A stretch of 64,000 bases of DNA from Gloeotrichia echinulata CP02 (GTDB lineage: Bacteria; Cyanobacteriota; Cyanobacteriia; Cyanobacteriales; Nostocaceae). This document shows positions 51,669 to 59,810 of the stretch, in pieces. The DNA lies in contig CP051187.1 of the NCBI GenBank assembly GCA_038087035.1, positions 2,795,001 through 2,859,000 of the forward strand, in the 5' to 3' direction. Within the stretch, counting starts at the first letter, position 1. Every line of letters begins with the position of its first letter. The position numbers were made by a program, and so were the translations under genes. The notes beneath the pieces were generated by a model. That model was not told the DNA's origin. It was given only the letters and a program-made list of their open reading frames with translations, and searched no databases.

Positions 51669-52091
51669 ATGAAAACTACTTTACGAAAAGGCGCTCATGC
51701 TGTTTTCAGGATTCAGTTCCATATAATTTTTGTGACAAAATACAGTAAAAATGTTATAAATCAAGCAATTCTAACTAAATTACAAGAAATATTTAGTAGA
51801 GTTTGTGAAAAAAGAAAATGTGAACTATTAGAATTTAACGGTGAGGCAAATCATGTACATTTATTGGTGGATGTACATCCAGACAATAATACCTCACAGT
51901 TAATTAGTTCTCTAAAATCTGCATCAAGTAGAATTGTCAGAAAAGAGTTTGAGGAATATCTCAAACAATACTATTGGAACAAAGAAGACCCTAGTTTTTG
52001 GACAGATGCTTACTGTGTTATTTCTGCTGGTGGTGCGCCATTAGAAACTCTAAAAGAATATATCCAATCACAGGACAAACCAACCAACTAA
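51669..52091 (+). CDS. tnpA: IS200/IS605 Y1 transposase TnpA
   Basis: Single-strand HUH transposase, 140 aa. HUH motif NHVHLLVDVHP near residue 62, N-terminal FRIQFHIIFVTKYS strand typical of the family, catalytic Tyr in LKEYIQSQ near the C-terminus (close to residue 132). No frame damage. Its stop lies before the left-end hairpin. It is the only tnpA in the window and could serve the tnpB-only, iscB and end-only elements if their ends are compatible. Confidence 0.95.
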   Translation: MKTTLRKGAHAVFRIQFHIIFVTKYSKNVINQAILTKLQEIFSRVCEKRKCELLEFNGEANHVHLLVDVHPDNNTSQLISSLKSASSRIVRKEFEEYLKQYYWNKEDPSFWTDAYCVISAGGAPLETLKEYIQSQDKPTN

Positions 52092-52160
52092 TATATTGTC
52101 AAAAACTCAACTGTCATCAAGAATGTTCTACCTGCGGTAAAATACTTGTTGATGACGTTG

Positions 52161-52679
52161 ACGCTCGTTCGCCCTTGGCGTGCCGTAGGCAAGACTCGCT
52201 ACCGCAACGCTTACGTTTTTGACTTGCTTACATCCCCTCCCTGCCTTGTCTACGACACGCTGCGCGAACGGCTGAGGAAGGGGAATTACGCAATTAGGTT
52301 AAATAATATAACAGTCCTCAATGATATGGTAAACTGCTTATAGACTGTTGACTGTTGACGAATAATTACGAATTAGCAATTGTTAACAGTCACAACTAAA
52401 ATTGGATTGCTATGGGAATAATATTTCAGTTGTGAAAAAGTTTAAGTATCTCTAGACTTGGGAATGCCTAGGGAAATCTATATGTGTAAGGCATTGACCA
52501 AGCTACGTATATTTCAACAATTAAATAGTAGCCCTATATATAATAATATAATTTTTGCACGTTGTCAGTGAACTGTTAACAGTTACCAATTTTATTTTTT
52601 ATTCAAAATAAAACTCATAAAAATACACGATGTCGGGCGGGGTAGAGTGATTTCAAAACTGAGTTTTTAGGGTTTTGAT
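52161..52679. other. Spacer with palindromic repeats, no gene
   Basis: 52160-52290 contains GCGTGCCGTAGGCAAGACTCG and GTCTACGACACGCTGCGCGAACG, dispersed repeats found elsewhere in the window. The rest is AT-rich. A GCTACGTATATTTC end near 52500 matches the element at 8671. Confidence 0.55.
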
Positions 52680-53282
52680 TTAAAAACTAAAACGAATGTC
52701 ATCAAGGGTGAATTGACCATCAAAAGCGCAGAATGTCACAGAATGGATGTCATTTGCTGTCACAGATAATAAGGTATTAGGGGGTATTAGGGAGTCAGAA
52801 TTGGCTAGATTAGCTCCTGGTAGTATGGTTTGGGCAAGTAATTGGCGATCGCTACCGTAGGCGCAAAGTACTAGCCTTTGGGAACTGGTGACACAGGTAC
52901 TAACCAAGTTAACAGGACGTAAGAAAGTGGCCTCTAAAAACCCGCTCTTGGGCGCTCCCATTAACACAGTCAGCCCCGAACGGGTTGGAAATGCTGGATT
53001 TGATGGTTGGATTGCTAGACAATTATGGAAAATGACCCCCCACTGCTCATACTGACGTTCCACGGCTTCAAAACATTTCAAATCTTCCAAATCTAACGAA
53101 ATGCAAGTAGGTACAACTTCCTTCGCTGCTTCAATCAATTCCTCGACTTTATCTTGCCACGCCGAAGCTATAACTTGCTTTTTTAGCTTATAACTGTCAA
53201 GCGCAAATTTAGCGTCTTCAACCTTTGACACTTTAGCCGATTGAAGAATAGCCTGCTTTACCATGACACTGCGCTCTACCAT
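52680..53282 (-). CDS. Hypothetical protein, 200 aa
   Basis: Not recognised. The N-terminal half is helical and charged (KQAILQSAKVSKVEDAKFALDSYKLKKQVIASAWQDKVEELIEAAKEV); the C-terminal half is strand-rich (LTVLMGAPKSGFLEATFLRP; SQRLVLCAYGSDRQLL; LLSVTANDIHSVTFCAFDGQFTLDDIRF) and reminiscent of a jelly-roll domain closing in LDDIRF, as in some PEP-CTERM-type proteins, but no export signal or sorting motif is present. Seven codons in, a second Met could be the start. Isolated between long spacers. Confidence 0.6.
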   Translation of the reverse strand: MVERSVMVKQAILQSAKVSKVEDAKFALDSYKLKKQVIASAWQDKVEELIEAAKEVVPTCISLDLEDLKCFEAVERQYEQWGVIFHNCLAIQPSNPAFPTRSGLTVLMGAPKSGFLEATFLRPVNLVSTCVTSSQRLVLCAYGSDRQLLAQTILPGANLANSDSLIPPNTLLSVTANDIHSVTFCAFDGQFTLDDIRFSF

Positions 53283-53830
53283 CGCCTAGAGAATAATCCG
53301 ATTAATAATTTCATCAAAAACTATTGTTTCTGTATGCATAACTAAAATTAATAGCTTTACATACTGAGAGTTTCATCTAAGCTGTCGCTGATTTAATTTG
53401 CACTATCAGCCTGGGCTGAATGCCGAATCCACAATCAAGTGGTTTTTTGGGAAAATGCAAATTAAAAGACTGTGAGCTTCTGCTGAACACTCAAAACTAT
53501 CCGTGATGTTTCCGATAGAGTACCATAAAAACACTTCCGACGGAACAATCTATCTAGTGATAGTCGCTACCAGCATAAATCCTTACAGGCAAGTAATTCC
53601 AAGCAAATTTGACTGTTGATAGTGAAAAAAGAATCACTAAAACTTTACAACAAATCCGGTATTTTCACATCTACTTAATCTGACCCTGGTAAGAAGTTAG
53701 GACATGATTGAATGGATAATAATAGTGGGAAAAGTGGGAAAAGTGGGGTTTTAATCCAACAAATAAGTGTTTTGAGTTGATATTGATATAAATCACACCA
53801 AAGAACCACAATAGTCAATAACAAATATTT
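53283..53830. other. AT-rich spacer, nothing recognised
   Basis: No gene or strong repeat. It carries the divergent promoters of the hypothetical gene and the hydrolase. A duplicated AGTGGGAAAAGTGGG lies near 53725. Confidence 0.5.
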
Positions 53831-54727
53831 ATGTTTGAGCCATTGGGATTTGAGCAACGTTCCATAATTACCTCACTAGGTAAAATTATGTACCATACTG
53901 CCACTGGCGCACCGTGGCAGAATGATGTTACCGCAAAAGGCGATCGCCAAACTTTGGTATTTTTGCATGGCTTTGGCGGTGGGTCTTCTAGTTATGAGTG
54001 GTCGAAAGTTTATCCAGCCTTTACCGCCGAATATCGCATTCTTGCACCAGATTTAATCGGCTGGGGTAAATCGGAGCATCCAGCACGTAATTACACGATT
54101 GAAGATTATTTGACGAATATTCGTCAGTTTTTGGCGCAAACTTGTACAGAACCAGTAACGGTGATCGCTTCTTCCCTAACTGCGGCGTTGACAATTCGAG
54201 TGGCGATCGCCCATCCTAATTTATTCAAGTCTTTAATTCTCACCACACCCGCTGGACTTTCTGACTTTGGCGAAGACTACTCCCGCAGCTTTTTTGCTCA
54301 GTTAGTCAGCGTTCCCGTTGTTGACCGCTTGCTGTATAGTGCTGGTATTGCTACCAGTGGTGGAATTCGCAGTTTTTTAGAGCAAAGACAATTTGCCCAG
54401 CCTAGTCGCATCTACCAGGAAATTGTCGATGCTTATCTGGAATCAGCCCAGCAGCCAAATGCTGAATATGCAGCCCTATCTTTTGTCCGGGGCGATTTGT
54501 GCTTTGATTTGTCCCTTTACATTCAGCAACTGAAAACTCCCACCGCTATTATCTGGGGACAAAAATCCCAATTTACCGGGCCAGAAATTGGACGCCGCCT
54601 AGCAAATATCAATCCCCAAGCGATTCGATTTTTTCAACCGCTACAAGATGTGGGGTTAACGCCACAATTAGAACTACCAGCGGTAACAATTGGGTTGATT
54701 CGGCAATTTTTGCCTTTGCTTAAATAG
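53831..54727 (+). CDS. Alpha/beta-fold hydrolase
   Basis: Alpha/beta hydrolase, 298 aa. Oxyanion-hole motif LVFLHGFGGGSSSYEWSKVYPAF, LAPDLIGWGKSEHP, nucleophile elbow VIASSLTAALTIRVAI with Ser in the unusual A-S-S-L-T setting in place of G-x-S-x-G, cap helices, then acid region IIWGQKSQFTGPEIGRRL. The expected catalytic His near the C-terminus is not obvious (FFQPLQDVGLTPQLELP occurs where SGHWPQ-like sequence is common), so it may lack full hydrolase activity. Substrate unknown; similar cyanobacterial proteins are annotated only as alpha/beta hydrolases. Confidence 0.85.
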   Translation: MFEPLGFEQRSIITSLGKIMYHTATGAPWQNDVTAKGDRQTLVFLHGFGGGSSSYEWSKVYPAFTAEYRILAPDLIGWGKSEHPARNYTIEDYLTNIRQFLAQTCTEPVTVIASSLTAALTIRVAIAHPNLFKSLILTTPAGLSDFGEDYSRSFFAQLVSVPVVDRLLYSAGIATSGGIRSFLEQRQFAQPSRIYQEIVDAYLESAQQPNAEYAALSFVRGDLCFDLSLYIQQLKTPTAIIWGQKSQFTGPEIGRRLANINPQAIRFFQPLQDVGLTPQLELPAVTIGLIRQFLPLLK

Positions 54728-54794
54728 TGGTGGGGAATGGGGGATGAGAGAATAATAATTGTTCGCTCACTCCTCCTAACTCCAAACTCAGCAC

Positions 54795-55106
54795 TCAGAT
54801 GGACTTTCTGCGTGAGTTTGTGATTACTAACTCTAACTCCCATCCTGGAAGCTGCTGTACTGATTGACTAATTCGGCGTATATCCTCGGAACCGTTTAAA
54901 CTCAGAGTTTCTCTTGTCCTCACAGTGGCCGCAACAACTGTTGTGTCATTGACAGCTACTAAGTCCAGGACACAGCCAGCCAGGGTTGCAGGTAATTTTT
55001 CTGGAGCAGGATAGATGGTAACAGAATACCCTTTTTGACGGTATTCTCTGGCAAGCTTTAGGAGTCGCCGATGCTCTAACAGATGTTGATTTTGCGGCTC
55101 TCGCAT
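54795..55106 (-). CDS. Hypothetical protein, 103 aa
   Basis: Small soluble protein with a predicted alternating helix/strand pattern: LEHRRLLKLAREYRQKGYSVTIYP, LAGCVLDLVAVNDTTVVAATVRTRE, WELELVITN. The order resembles a minimal restriction-endonuclease-like (PD-D/ExK) core in which D...ATVRTRE could hold the acidic residues, but this is only a suggestion. No partner gene. Start ATG at 55106. Confidence 0.6.
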   Translation of the reverse strand: MREPQNQHLLEHRRLLKLAREYRQKGYSVTIYPAPEKLPATLAGCVLDLVAVNDTTVVAATVRTRETLSLNGSEDIRRISQSVQQLPGWELELVITNSRRKSI

Positions 55107-55215
55107 AAAATTTACTTGTTTTGTCCTGGCGGTAGAGTAGCAATTAATGCATTTATTTTACAGCAGTCCTATGTGAAAATCTGTGTTAAGCAGTACATAA
55201 TATCTCAAGGCAATA

Positions 55216-55635
55216 TCAATGTAAATCTCCAGGATCTGGCGCAAGTTCAATTCTAATGTGCAAAAATTCTTGACTTTGGGCAAATCCTTCTGCTAAAGCT
55301 GGGGATATTCCCTTGAGTCTAAAAGATCCATTAAGGTTGCGTCTACGGCTGATGAAATCGGTAATTTGATAGTCATCAACATAAATTACACCATTCAAGG
55401 CGTCTCTAATGGGCTTGACTATATTGTCACTATCTGGAACACTCGACTCATCGCCAGAAACTGCTTCATAGAAGTGTGTAATCACAACCTTTAAAAGATC
55501 ACCTAATGGTGGATTTCCTTTCCAGTAAGACTCAGCCGCACTACGAACTTGGTCTTTCCAGGCTTGTATGCGCTTGCGTTCTTTACTTTGGTGAGAAACT
55601 GGTTTACCAATGACGACAAAATCAAAGGGTAGCAT
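55216..55635 (-). CDS. RusA-family Holliday-junction resolvase-like protein
   Basis: Short nuclease of the RusA family, which cuts branched DNA junctions. The core motif PDSDNIVKPIRDALNGVIYVDDYQITD (residues about 66-92) has the three metal-binding aspartates of RusA (two in DSDN-K-I-D, one in VDD). N-terminal FDFVVIGKPVSHQSKERKRI matches the substrate-contact strand and basic loop. 139 aa. In other bacteria rusA is often prophage-borne, but no phage genes surround this copy; in cyanobacteria solitary chromosomal copies occur. Confidence 0.8.
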   Translation of the reverse strand: MLPFDFVVIGKPVSHQSKERKRIQAWKDQVRSAAESYWKGNPPLGDLLKVVITHFYEAVSGDESSVPDSDNIVKPIRDALNGVIYVDDYQITDFISRRRNLNGSFRLKGISPALAEGFAQSQEFLHIRIELAPDPGDLH

Positions 55636-56195
55636 TGAGAAATTCTCACAAATTAATTCAACTATTAACAGTTGTCATGCAATTTTTGATTTCGGATTTG
55701 AGATTGTAGATTGACCACCACACACATAATTTAGGATTTGAGATTTGAGATTCTTTTTTTTCAATCCCAAATCCCAAATGTAAAATCTCAAATTCGGTCA
55801 GGGTGTTAATCTTGACCAAATTAATCGCTGTTATCTGTCGCTTTACTGAGAGAAAAATACCAGAATCTCTGCTGATTAGGAGCTAAAAAAGTTACTTTAG
55901 CTCTAACAGTAGAGTAACCCTATAATACTAAGTAAATTTTGGTGTGAACCCTATTTTGGTGGCTTCTACATACCTACTACTCTAGCATCAAGACAACTTT
56001 TGTATTAAAAAACACTAATTATGCAGTCCACATTTACACAATAACATATTAAACTAATAAACAACAACATAGATAAAAATTGATGGCTAATTTCAAGATT
56101 TTGTAGATGTTAAGAAGTCAGCCAACTTAATTTAATTCATCATTAACCAGACTTAATTATTCTCTAAACAAAATTATCATGATGTTAACTAGGTC

Positions 56196-56298
56196 ATACC
56201 ATTTCACCAAAACTCTGATACATATAGAAGCCAGTAGGGGCACGGCATTGCCTTGCCCCTACCAACGTATTTGTATCATACTTAAAGTGAAACGGTAT
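56196..56298. mobile_element. 103-bp MITE with ATACC(A/G)TTTCAC terminal repeats
   Basis: Left end ATACCATTTCACCAAAAC then GATACA; the right end in reverse complement is ATACCGTTTCACTTTAAG then GATACA: about 20 of 27 positions agree. The interior is a palindrome AGGGGCACGGCATTGCC...CCCCT related to the dispersed GGGGCGCAAGG palindromes. Confidence 0.6.
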
Positions 56299-56436
56299 CA
56301 GCTATTGAGGCGTGCAGGCTTTGGTCATTATTGGTCATTGGTAAGGGTTTTGAGCATATTTACCTTCTCATACAGAATTGGTATAAGATGCGCTTATTGC
56401 CTAAAAGATGCTGTAATAATACCTAATTTAGCAAAA

Positions 56437-56463
56437 AAATGCCTCCCGTTTTGAGAGGCAATG
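56437..56463 (-). terminator. Intrinsic terminator of the DUF4330 gene
   Basis: On the reverse strand GCCTCTC AAAAC GGGAGGC is followed by ATTTTTTT, a clear stem with U-run, 30 bp after the stop. Confidence 0.85.
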
Positions 56464-56492
56464 AAACAGATATTTCTCCTAAAGTAGGAATG

Positions 56493-57026
56493 TTATTTAT
56501 CTTTTAACCTAACATCAATGACAGTAGCATTAAAGTTATAGTTAAATCCTTCTAATTCAAATGGCATACCAATTTTAACTTTACTGTTACCAATGACAGG
56601 TCCTGTTTTAGTAACTTTAGCTTTACCTTCTAAGGTCAAAAGCATATCTGTACTAAAATTGTTTGAACGAGGGTCGGGCAATTCTTTCACGGAACCATCG
56701 GGTTGAGCAATAGTCAAGGTTCGAGGTAGTTGTTGAATCGATTTAATCCCAATCTGACCGTGGGGTTGATTGCGGATAATTACATTGGTTTTACCACCTT
56801 TTGTAAATCCGTTCTTGAATAACTGTTCAGGGTCGCGGACATTCAAACCACGAACTACTAAATCTACTTCGATGGGTACGGCTTCGACACCGACTTGGGC
56901 GACGGAACCGGAAGGACCAGGAAAAACAAAAATGCCGAATATCACTAGCAAAATTACCAGCCCAGCAGCTAAATCGAAAAGGTTGATTTTGCCGAATAAG
57001 CGACCTTTGGAATCTAAAATAGCCAT
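56493..57026 (-). CDS. DUF4330 family membrane-anchored protein
   Basis: Cyanobacterial family without known function. N-terminal cytoplasmic stub MAILDSKGRLFGKINLFDLAA then one transmembrane helix (GLVILLVIFGIFVFPGP, about residues 21-38), and a periplasmic or luminal strand-rich domain (VPIEVDLVVRGLNVRDPEQLF; MLLTLEGKAKVTKTGPVIGN; GFNYNFNATVIDVRLK). The opening DSKGRLFGKIN is what I recall as the family signature. 177 aa, alone, with its own terminator. Confidence 0.82.
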   Translation of the reverse strand: MAILDSKGRLFGKINLFDLAAGLVILLVIFGIFVFPGPSGSVAQVGVEAVPIEVDLVVRGLNVRDPEQLFKNGFTKGGKTNVIIRNQPHGQIGIKSIQQLPRTLTIAQPDGSVKELPDPRSNNFSTDMLLTLEGKAKVTKTGPVIGNSKVKIGMPFELEGFNYNFNATVIDVRLKDK

Positions 57027-57273
57027 AACAAATTTTCCCAGATGAGAGCGGAGTAATTGATTTTAGCAGCAAGTTTTATCACGATAACGGCAATGTTATC
57101 TAAAAGACAAAAAACTAAAACTGGCTAGGGGTTGTAGTCATGCGACAGTTTATCATAACTTTTCCGGGTCGAGTTTCTGTATTCAGTTGAGAATGCAACT
57201 TAGAACAGTCTAAACTCGTCTTATAATTTGTCTCATATTTTAAGTTCTTTCAAGATTATCCTTACACTAGATT

Positions 57274-58134
57274 ATGATTTATTGGCAAAAATTTCTGACA
57301 AATTACCGTTTGTGGCGGCGTCGTTGGTTGTATCCGTTGATTTCGGTGGTAGTCGCCCTGAGTGTATGTGTGACTACACCCCTCCCTGGTAGGGCTTTTG
57401 ACTTATTGCCGCTATTATTACAGGGAGTCCAGGTACTTCAGCTTTCTAATATATCCGATCGCGACGAAGTTGATCTTGGTAAGCAAATTAATCAGCAATT
57501 ACAGAGTGGCGAAGTTCGCCTTTACCGGAATGCAGAAGTTAATCGTTATGTAGAACAAATAGGTCGGCGTTTGGTAGCTAATAGCGATCGCCCCAATCTT
57601 CCCTATACTTTCCAGGTCGTTGAGGATGATTCTATCAATGCCTTTGCCACTTTGGGAGGCTATGTTTATGTCCACACAGGACTGCTGAAAGTTGCAGACA
57701 ATGAAGCGGAACTCGCAAGTGTACTCGCCCATGAAATTGGTCATATTGGCGGAAAACACCTAATAAAACAAATGCGACAAAAAGCGATCGCTAGTGGGAT
57801 AGCAACAGCAACAGGTTTAGACCGCAATCAAGCTGTGGGAATTGGTGTGGAACTAGCCCTAAATCGTCCCCGCAGTCGTCAAGATGAATTTGATGCTGAT
57901 CAACGGGGATTAAGAACTTTGACACGCAGTGGTTATGCTCAATCGGCGATGGTTTCCTTTATGAAAAAACTCGTAGCAAGGGGTTCTACGCCAGCGTTTT
58001 TGAGTACTCACCCCGCAACAGGCGATCGCATTAAGAAACTCAACAGCAGTATTAATGCTCAACCTAGCAATGGCCGCGACGGATTAGATAATGCTACTTA
58101 TAAAACTAATCTCCGCCCCTTGATACGGAGTTAG
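57274..58134 (+). CDS. M48-family zinc metalloprotease, exported
   Basis: BepA/YfgC-like or Oma1-like peptidase, 286 aa. N-terminal signal/anchor (WLYPLISVVVALSVCVTTPLPGRAFD), zinc motif H153-E-I-G-H157 in LAHEIGHIGGKHL and third ligand Glu in SRQDEFDADQRGL. Ahead of it lies NAFATLGGYVYVHTGLL, usual for the family. It probably acts in envelope quality control. Start ATG at 57274. It ends with GGAGTTA-type heptamers at the stop codon. Confidence 0.93.
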   Translation: MIYWQKFLTNYRLWRRRWLYPLISVVVALSVCVTTPLPGRAFDLLPLLLQGVQVLQLSNISDRDEVDLGKQINQQLQSGEVRLYRNAEVNRYVEQIGRRLVANSDRPNLPYTFQVVEDDSINAFATLGGYVYVHTGLLKVADNEAELASVLAHEIGHIGGKHLIKQMRQKAIASGIATATGLDRNQAVGIGVELALNRPRSRQDEFDADQRGLRTLTRSGYAQSAMVSFMKKLVARGSTPAFLSTHPATGDRIKKLNSSINAQPSNGRDGLDNATYKTNLRPLIRS

Positions 58135-58262
58135 GAGTTAGGAGTTAGGAGTTAGGAGTTTGGAGTTAGGAGTTAGGAGTTTGGAGTTTGGAGTTAACAG
58201 CCAAGAGGACAAATGACAACTGACAACTGACAAATGACAAATGACAAATGACAAATGACAAC
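58131..58262. repeat. Heptamer repeats (GAGTTAG and TGACAAA types)
   Basis: GGAGTTAGGAGTTA-type units 58131-58195, then TGACAACTGACAAATGACAA-type units to about 58262. The first unit overlaps the protease stop codon. Confidence 0.8.
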
Positions 58263-58267
58263 CATAA

Positions 58268-59029
58268 TTATACGCGCTGCTTATTGCGGCGATCGCTTCT
58301 AATTTCGGCTGGATCTACGTTAATTACGGCTTCTTCTAAAGATAGGGTGCGGACACGTTTTTTAAATACGTTGGCTTGATACACTAGGTTATTTGTGATG
58401 TCGAGTCCGGTTAACCAGCCACTACGGGGGTGATAAGCGCCAGTATCTATGTCTAGCCACCCTCTGCCTTGTGCTAGATAGCCAGGGTTGACGCCTGGTA
58501 AAGTAAAGGTAATGGTGTGACCGATGATAATCAGTTTATCACGAAAGTAAGGCTGTTCAATGCTGTGAAATTCGTCTCGTATCCAGCAAAATTGCTCTGA
58601 GGTTTGTTCTGTTAATGGTAGGGAAGGATCAACACCAGCATGAGTTAACCACACATTCCCTAAGTCGAGATATGTTGGCAGCGCTTTGAACCAATCGAGA
58701 TGATCTTGGGGAATTGTCGCTTCTTGATAACTGGCTACCGTTGCTTGTCCCCCACCATACAACCAGGCTTGCATTGCTGGGGTGGCGACTCCCCCATTGC
58801 TGAGAATGTTTAATAACATCTGCTCATGATTTCCCAGCAAACATGGGTAGTTATTGTTCTTGACAAAATTAACTACTTGTGCGCTCTGAGGTCCACGATC
58901 AATTAAGTCTCCGAGAAAATAGAGTTGATCGTCAGATGTGGGGGCGATCGCACTCAAGAGAGTCATCAATCCTTCGTAGTGACCATGCACATCCCCAATT
59001 ACAATTCGACGCTGGTTAGTTTGGCTCAT
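58268..59029 (-). CDS. Calcineurin-like serine/threonine protein phosphatase
   Basis: PPP-type metallophosphatase of the bacterial PrpA/lambda-phosphatase style. Metal motifs GDVHGHYEGL (residues 13-22), FLGDLIDRGPQSAQV, LLGNHEQM, and later WLTHAGVDPSLP and IIGHT. 253 aa. Alone on its strand, facing the M48 protease gene. Substrate unknown. Confidence 0.9.
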   Translation of the reverse strand: MSQTNQRRIVIGDVHGHYEGLMTLLSAIAPTSDDQLYFLGDLIDRGPQSAQVVNFVKNNNYPCLLGNHEQMLLNILSNGGVATPAMQAWLYGGGQATVASYQEATIPQDHLDWFKALPTYLDLGNVWLTHAGVDPSLPLTEQTSEQFCWIRDEFHSIEQPYFRDKLIIIGHTITFTLPGVNPGYLAQGRGWLDIDTGAYHPRSGWLTGLDITNNLVYQANVFKKRVRTLSLEEAVINVDPAEIRSDRRNKQRV

Positions 59030-59278
59030 CTGCTTTTGAATGACATTCCCTAATATTGCTGCTACAATTTCAGCGGTCTGGATTTCGCAAATAAAGGTAA
59101 AAATTACTTGACAAATTGTATTCTATTATAATTGTAATCTTTTTCACACAAGTAAAAGTCCTGACTACAGACTCTGAACAGAGAATTTAGCGCGGTTGCT
59201 AATCCCAAATTCAGCAAATTTTATCTAGGTTAGCTTAAAATTTACCCAGTTGCTCTATAACTTATTGGGAATTTTACA

Positions 59279-59563
59279 ATGTCTGAAGAGTTTTCATCGG
59301 CAATTAGTTCGCGCATCTGCAAGCATATGAATGAGGATCATGCTGATGCGGTGGTTCTTTATGCTCAGGCCTTTGGCGGAGTAACATCTGCAACAGTAGC
59401 CTCGATGCTGTCAATTGATTCTGAAGGTATGGATTTAACAGCACAAGTCGATGGTGAACCTGTACCAGTTCGCATTTCGTTTGATCATATATTAGCAGAT
59501 GCGGAAGATGCTCACCAAACTCTGATTGCAATGATCAAACAAGCTAGAGTCCAAACGAAGTAG
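59279..59563 (+). CDS. DUF2470 domain protein, 94 aa
   Basis: Single DUF2470 domain, the small domain found at the C-terminus of haem-utilisation HugZ-type and pyridoxamine-phosphate-oxidase-fold proteins; here it stands alone. Signature ICKHMNEDHADAVVLYAQAFGG with His pairs (HMNEDHAD) that bind haem in related proteins, then MDLTAQVDGEPVPVRISFD. Cytoplasmic. ATG at 59279. No oxidase gene adjoins it. Confidence 0.88.
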   Translation: MSEEFSSAISSRICKHMNEDHADAVVLYAQAFGGVTSATVASMLSIDSEGMDLTAQVDGEPVPVRISFDHILADAEDAHQTLIAMIKQARVQTK

Positions 59564-59681
59564 AAATTGTTGCTACCTTGACAATTTTCAAAGTACAGGG
59601 TGAACTGAGACTTCTCATTCATCCTCTTAGTATCTTGGTGTCTGACAACAATTTTCACGCAATAACCACAAACCAAAGTAA

Positions 59682-59703
59682 GGGCGCAAGGCCTTGCGCC
59701 CCT
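59682..59703. repeat. Dispersed GGGCGCAAGGCC palindrome with CGTGGTCTATTTAC
   Basis: Copy of the palindrome found at 15550, followed by GCGTGGTCTATTTAC as in that copy. It lies in the methyltransferase leader. Confidence 0.75.
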
Positions 59704-59810
59704 ACCGCGTGCGTGGTCTATTTACAGGAAGGTGTTGTAATGGTCAAAAAAATCTTGCACCACAAAGACATAAAGATTTTTCATCTGTTCTGGTATTCGC
59801 ACGTCAATCT

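Larger units (their letters stand above)
50247..52160 (-). mobile_element. Complete IS605-type element with divergent tnpB and tnpA
   Basis: Order on the map: right end, tnpB (leftward), tnpA (rightward), left end. The right-end hairpin ACCCCATCTT/AAGATGGGGT (50265-50293) overlaps the tnpB 3' end and is followed on that strand by AGTTCATTC; the truncated copy at 29.8 kb has the same layout. Left-end hairpin GTCATCAA/TTGATGAC (52113-52156). The exact cleavage sites are not determined. tnpA and tnpB are divergently transcribed from the 67-bp gap between them. The element lies just upstream of the HEAT-like membrane protein gene. Confidence 0.82.
55636..56492. other. Long spacer with a small MITE and a terminator
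   Basis: No gene. Contains ATTTGAGATT-type repeats (about 55683-55795), AT-rich DNA, the small inverted-repeat element at 56196-56298, and a terminator at 56437-56463 for the DUF4330 gene. Confidence 0.6.

Noticed and set aside
55216..55635. RusA-like gene as a prophage marker
   Set aside because: No terminase, capsid, integrase or other phage genes are near it.
59694..59810. Longer N-terminus for the methyltransferase
   Set aside because: The added codons translate a dispersed palindrome and spacer; the family starts at the ATG at 59811.
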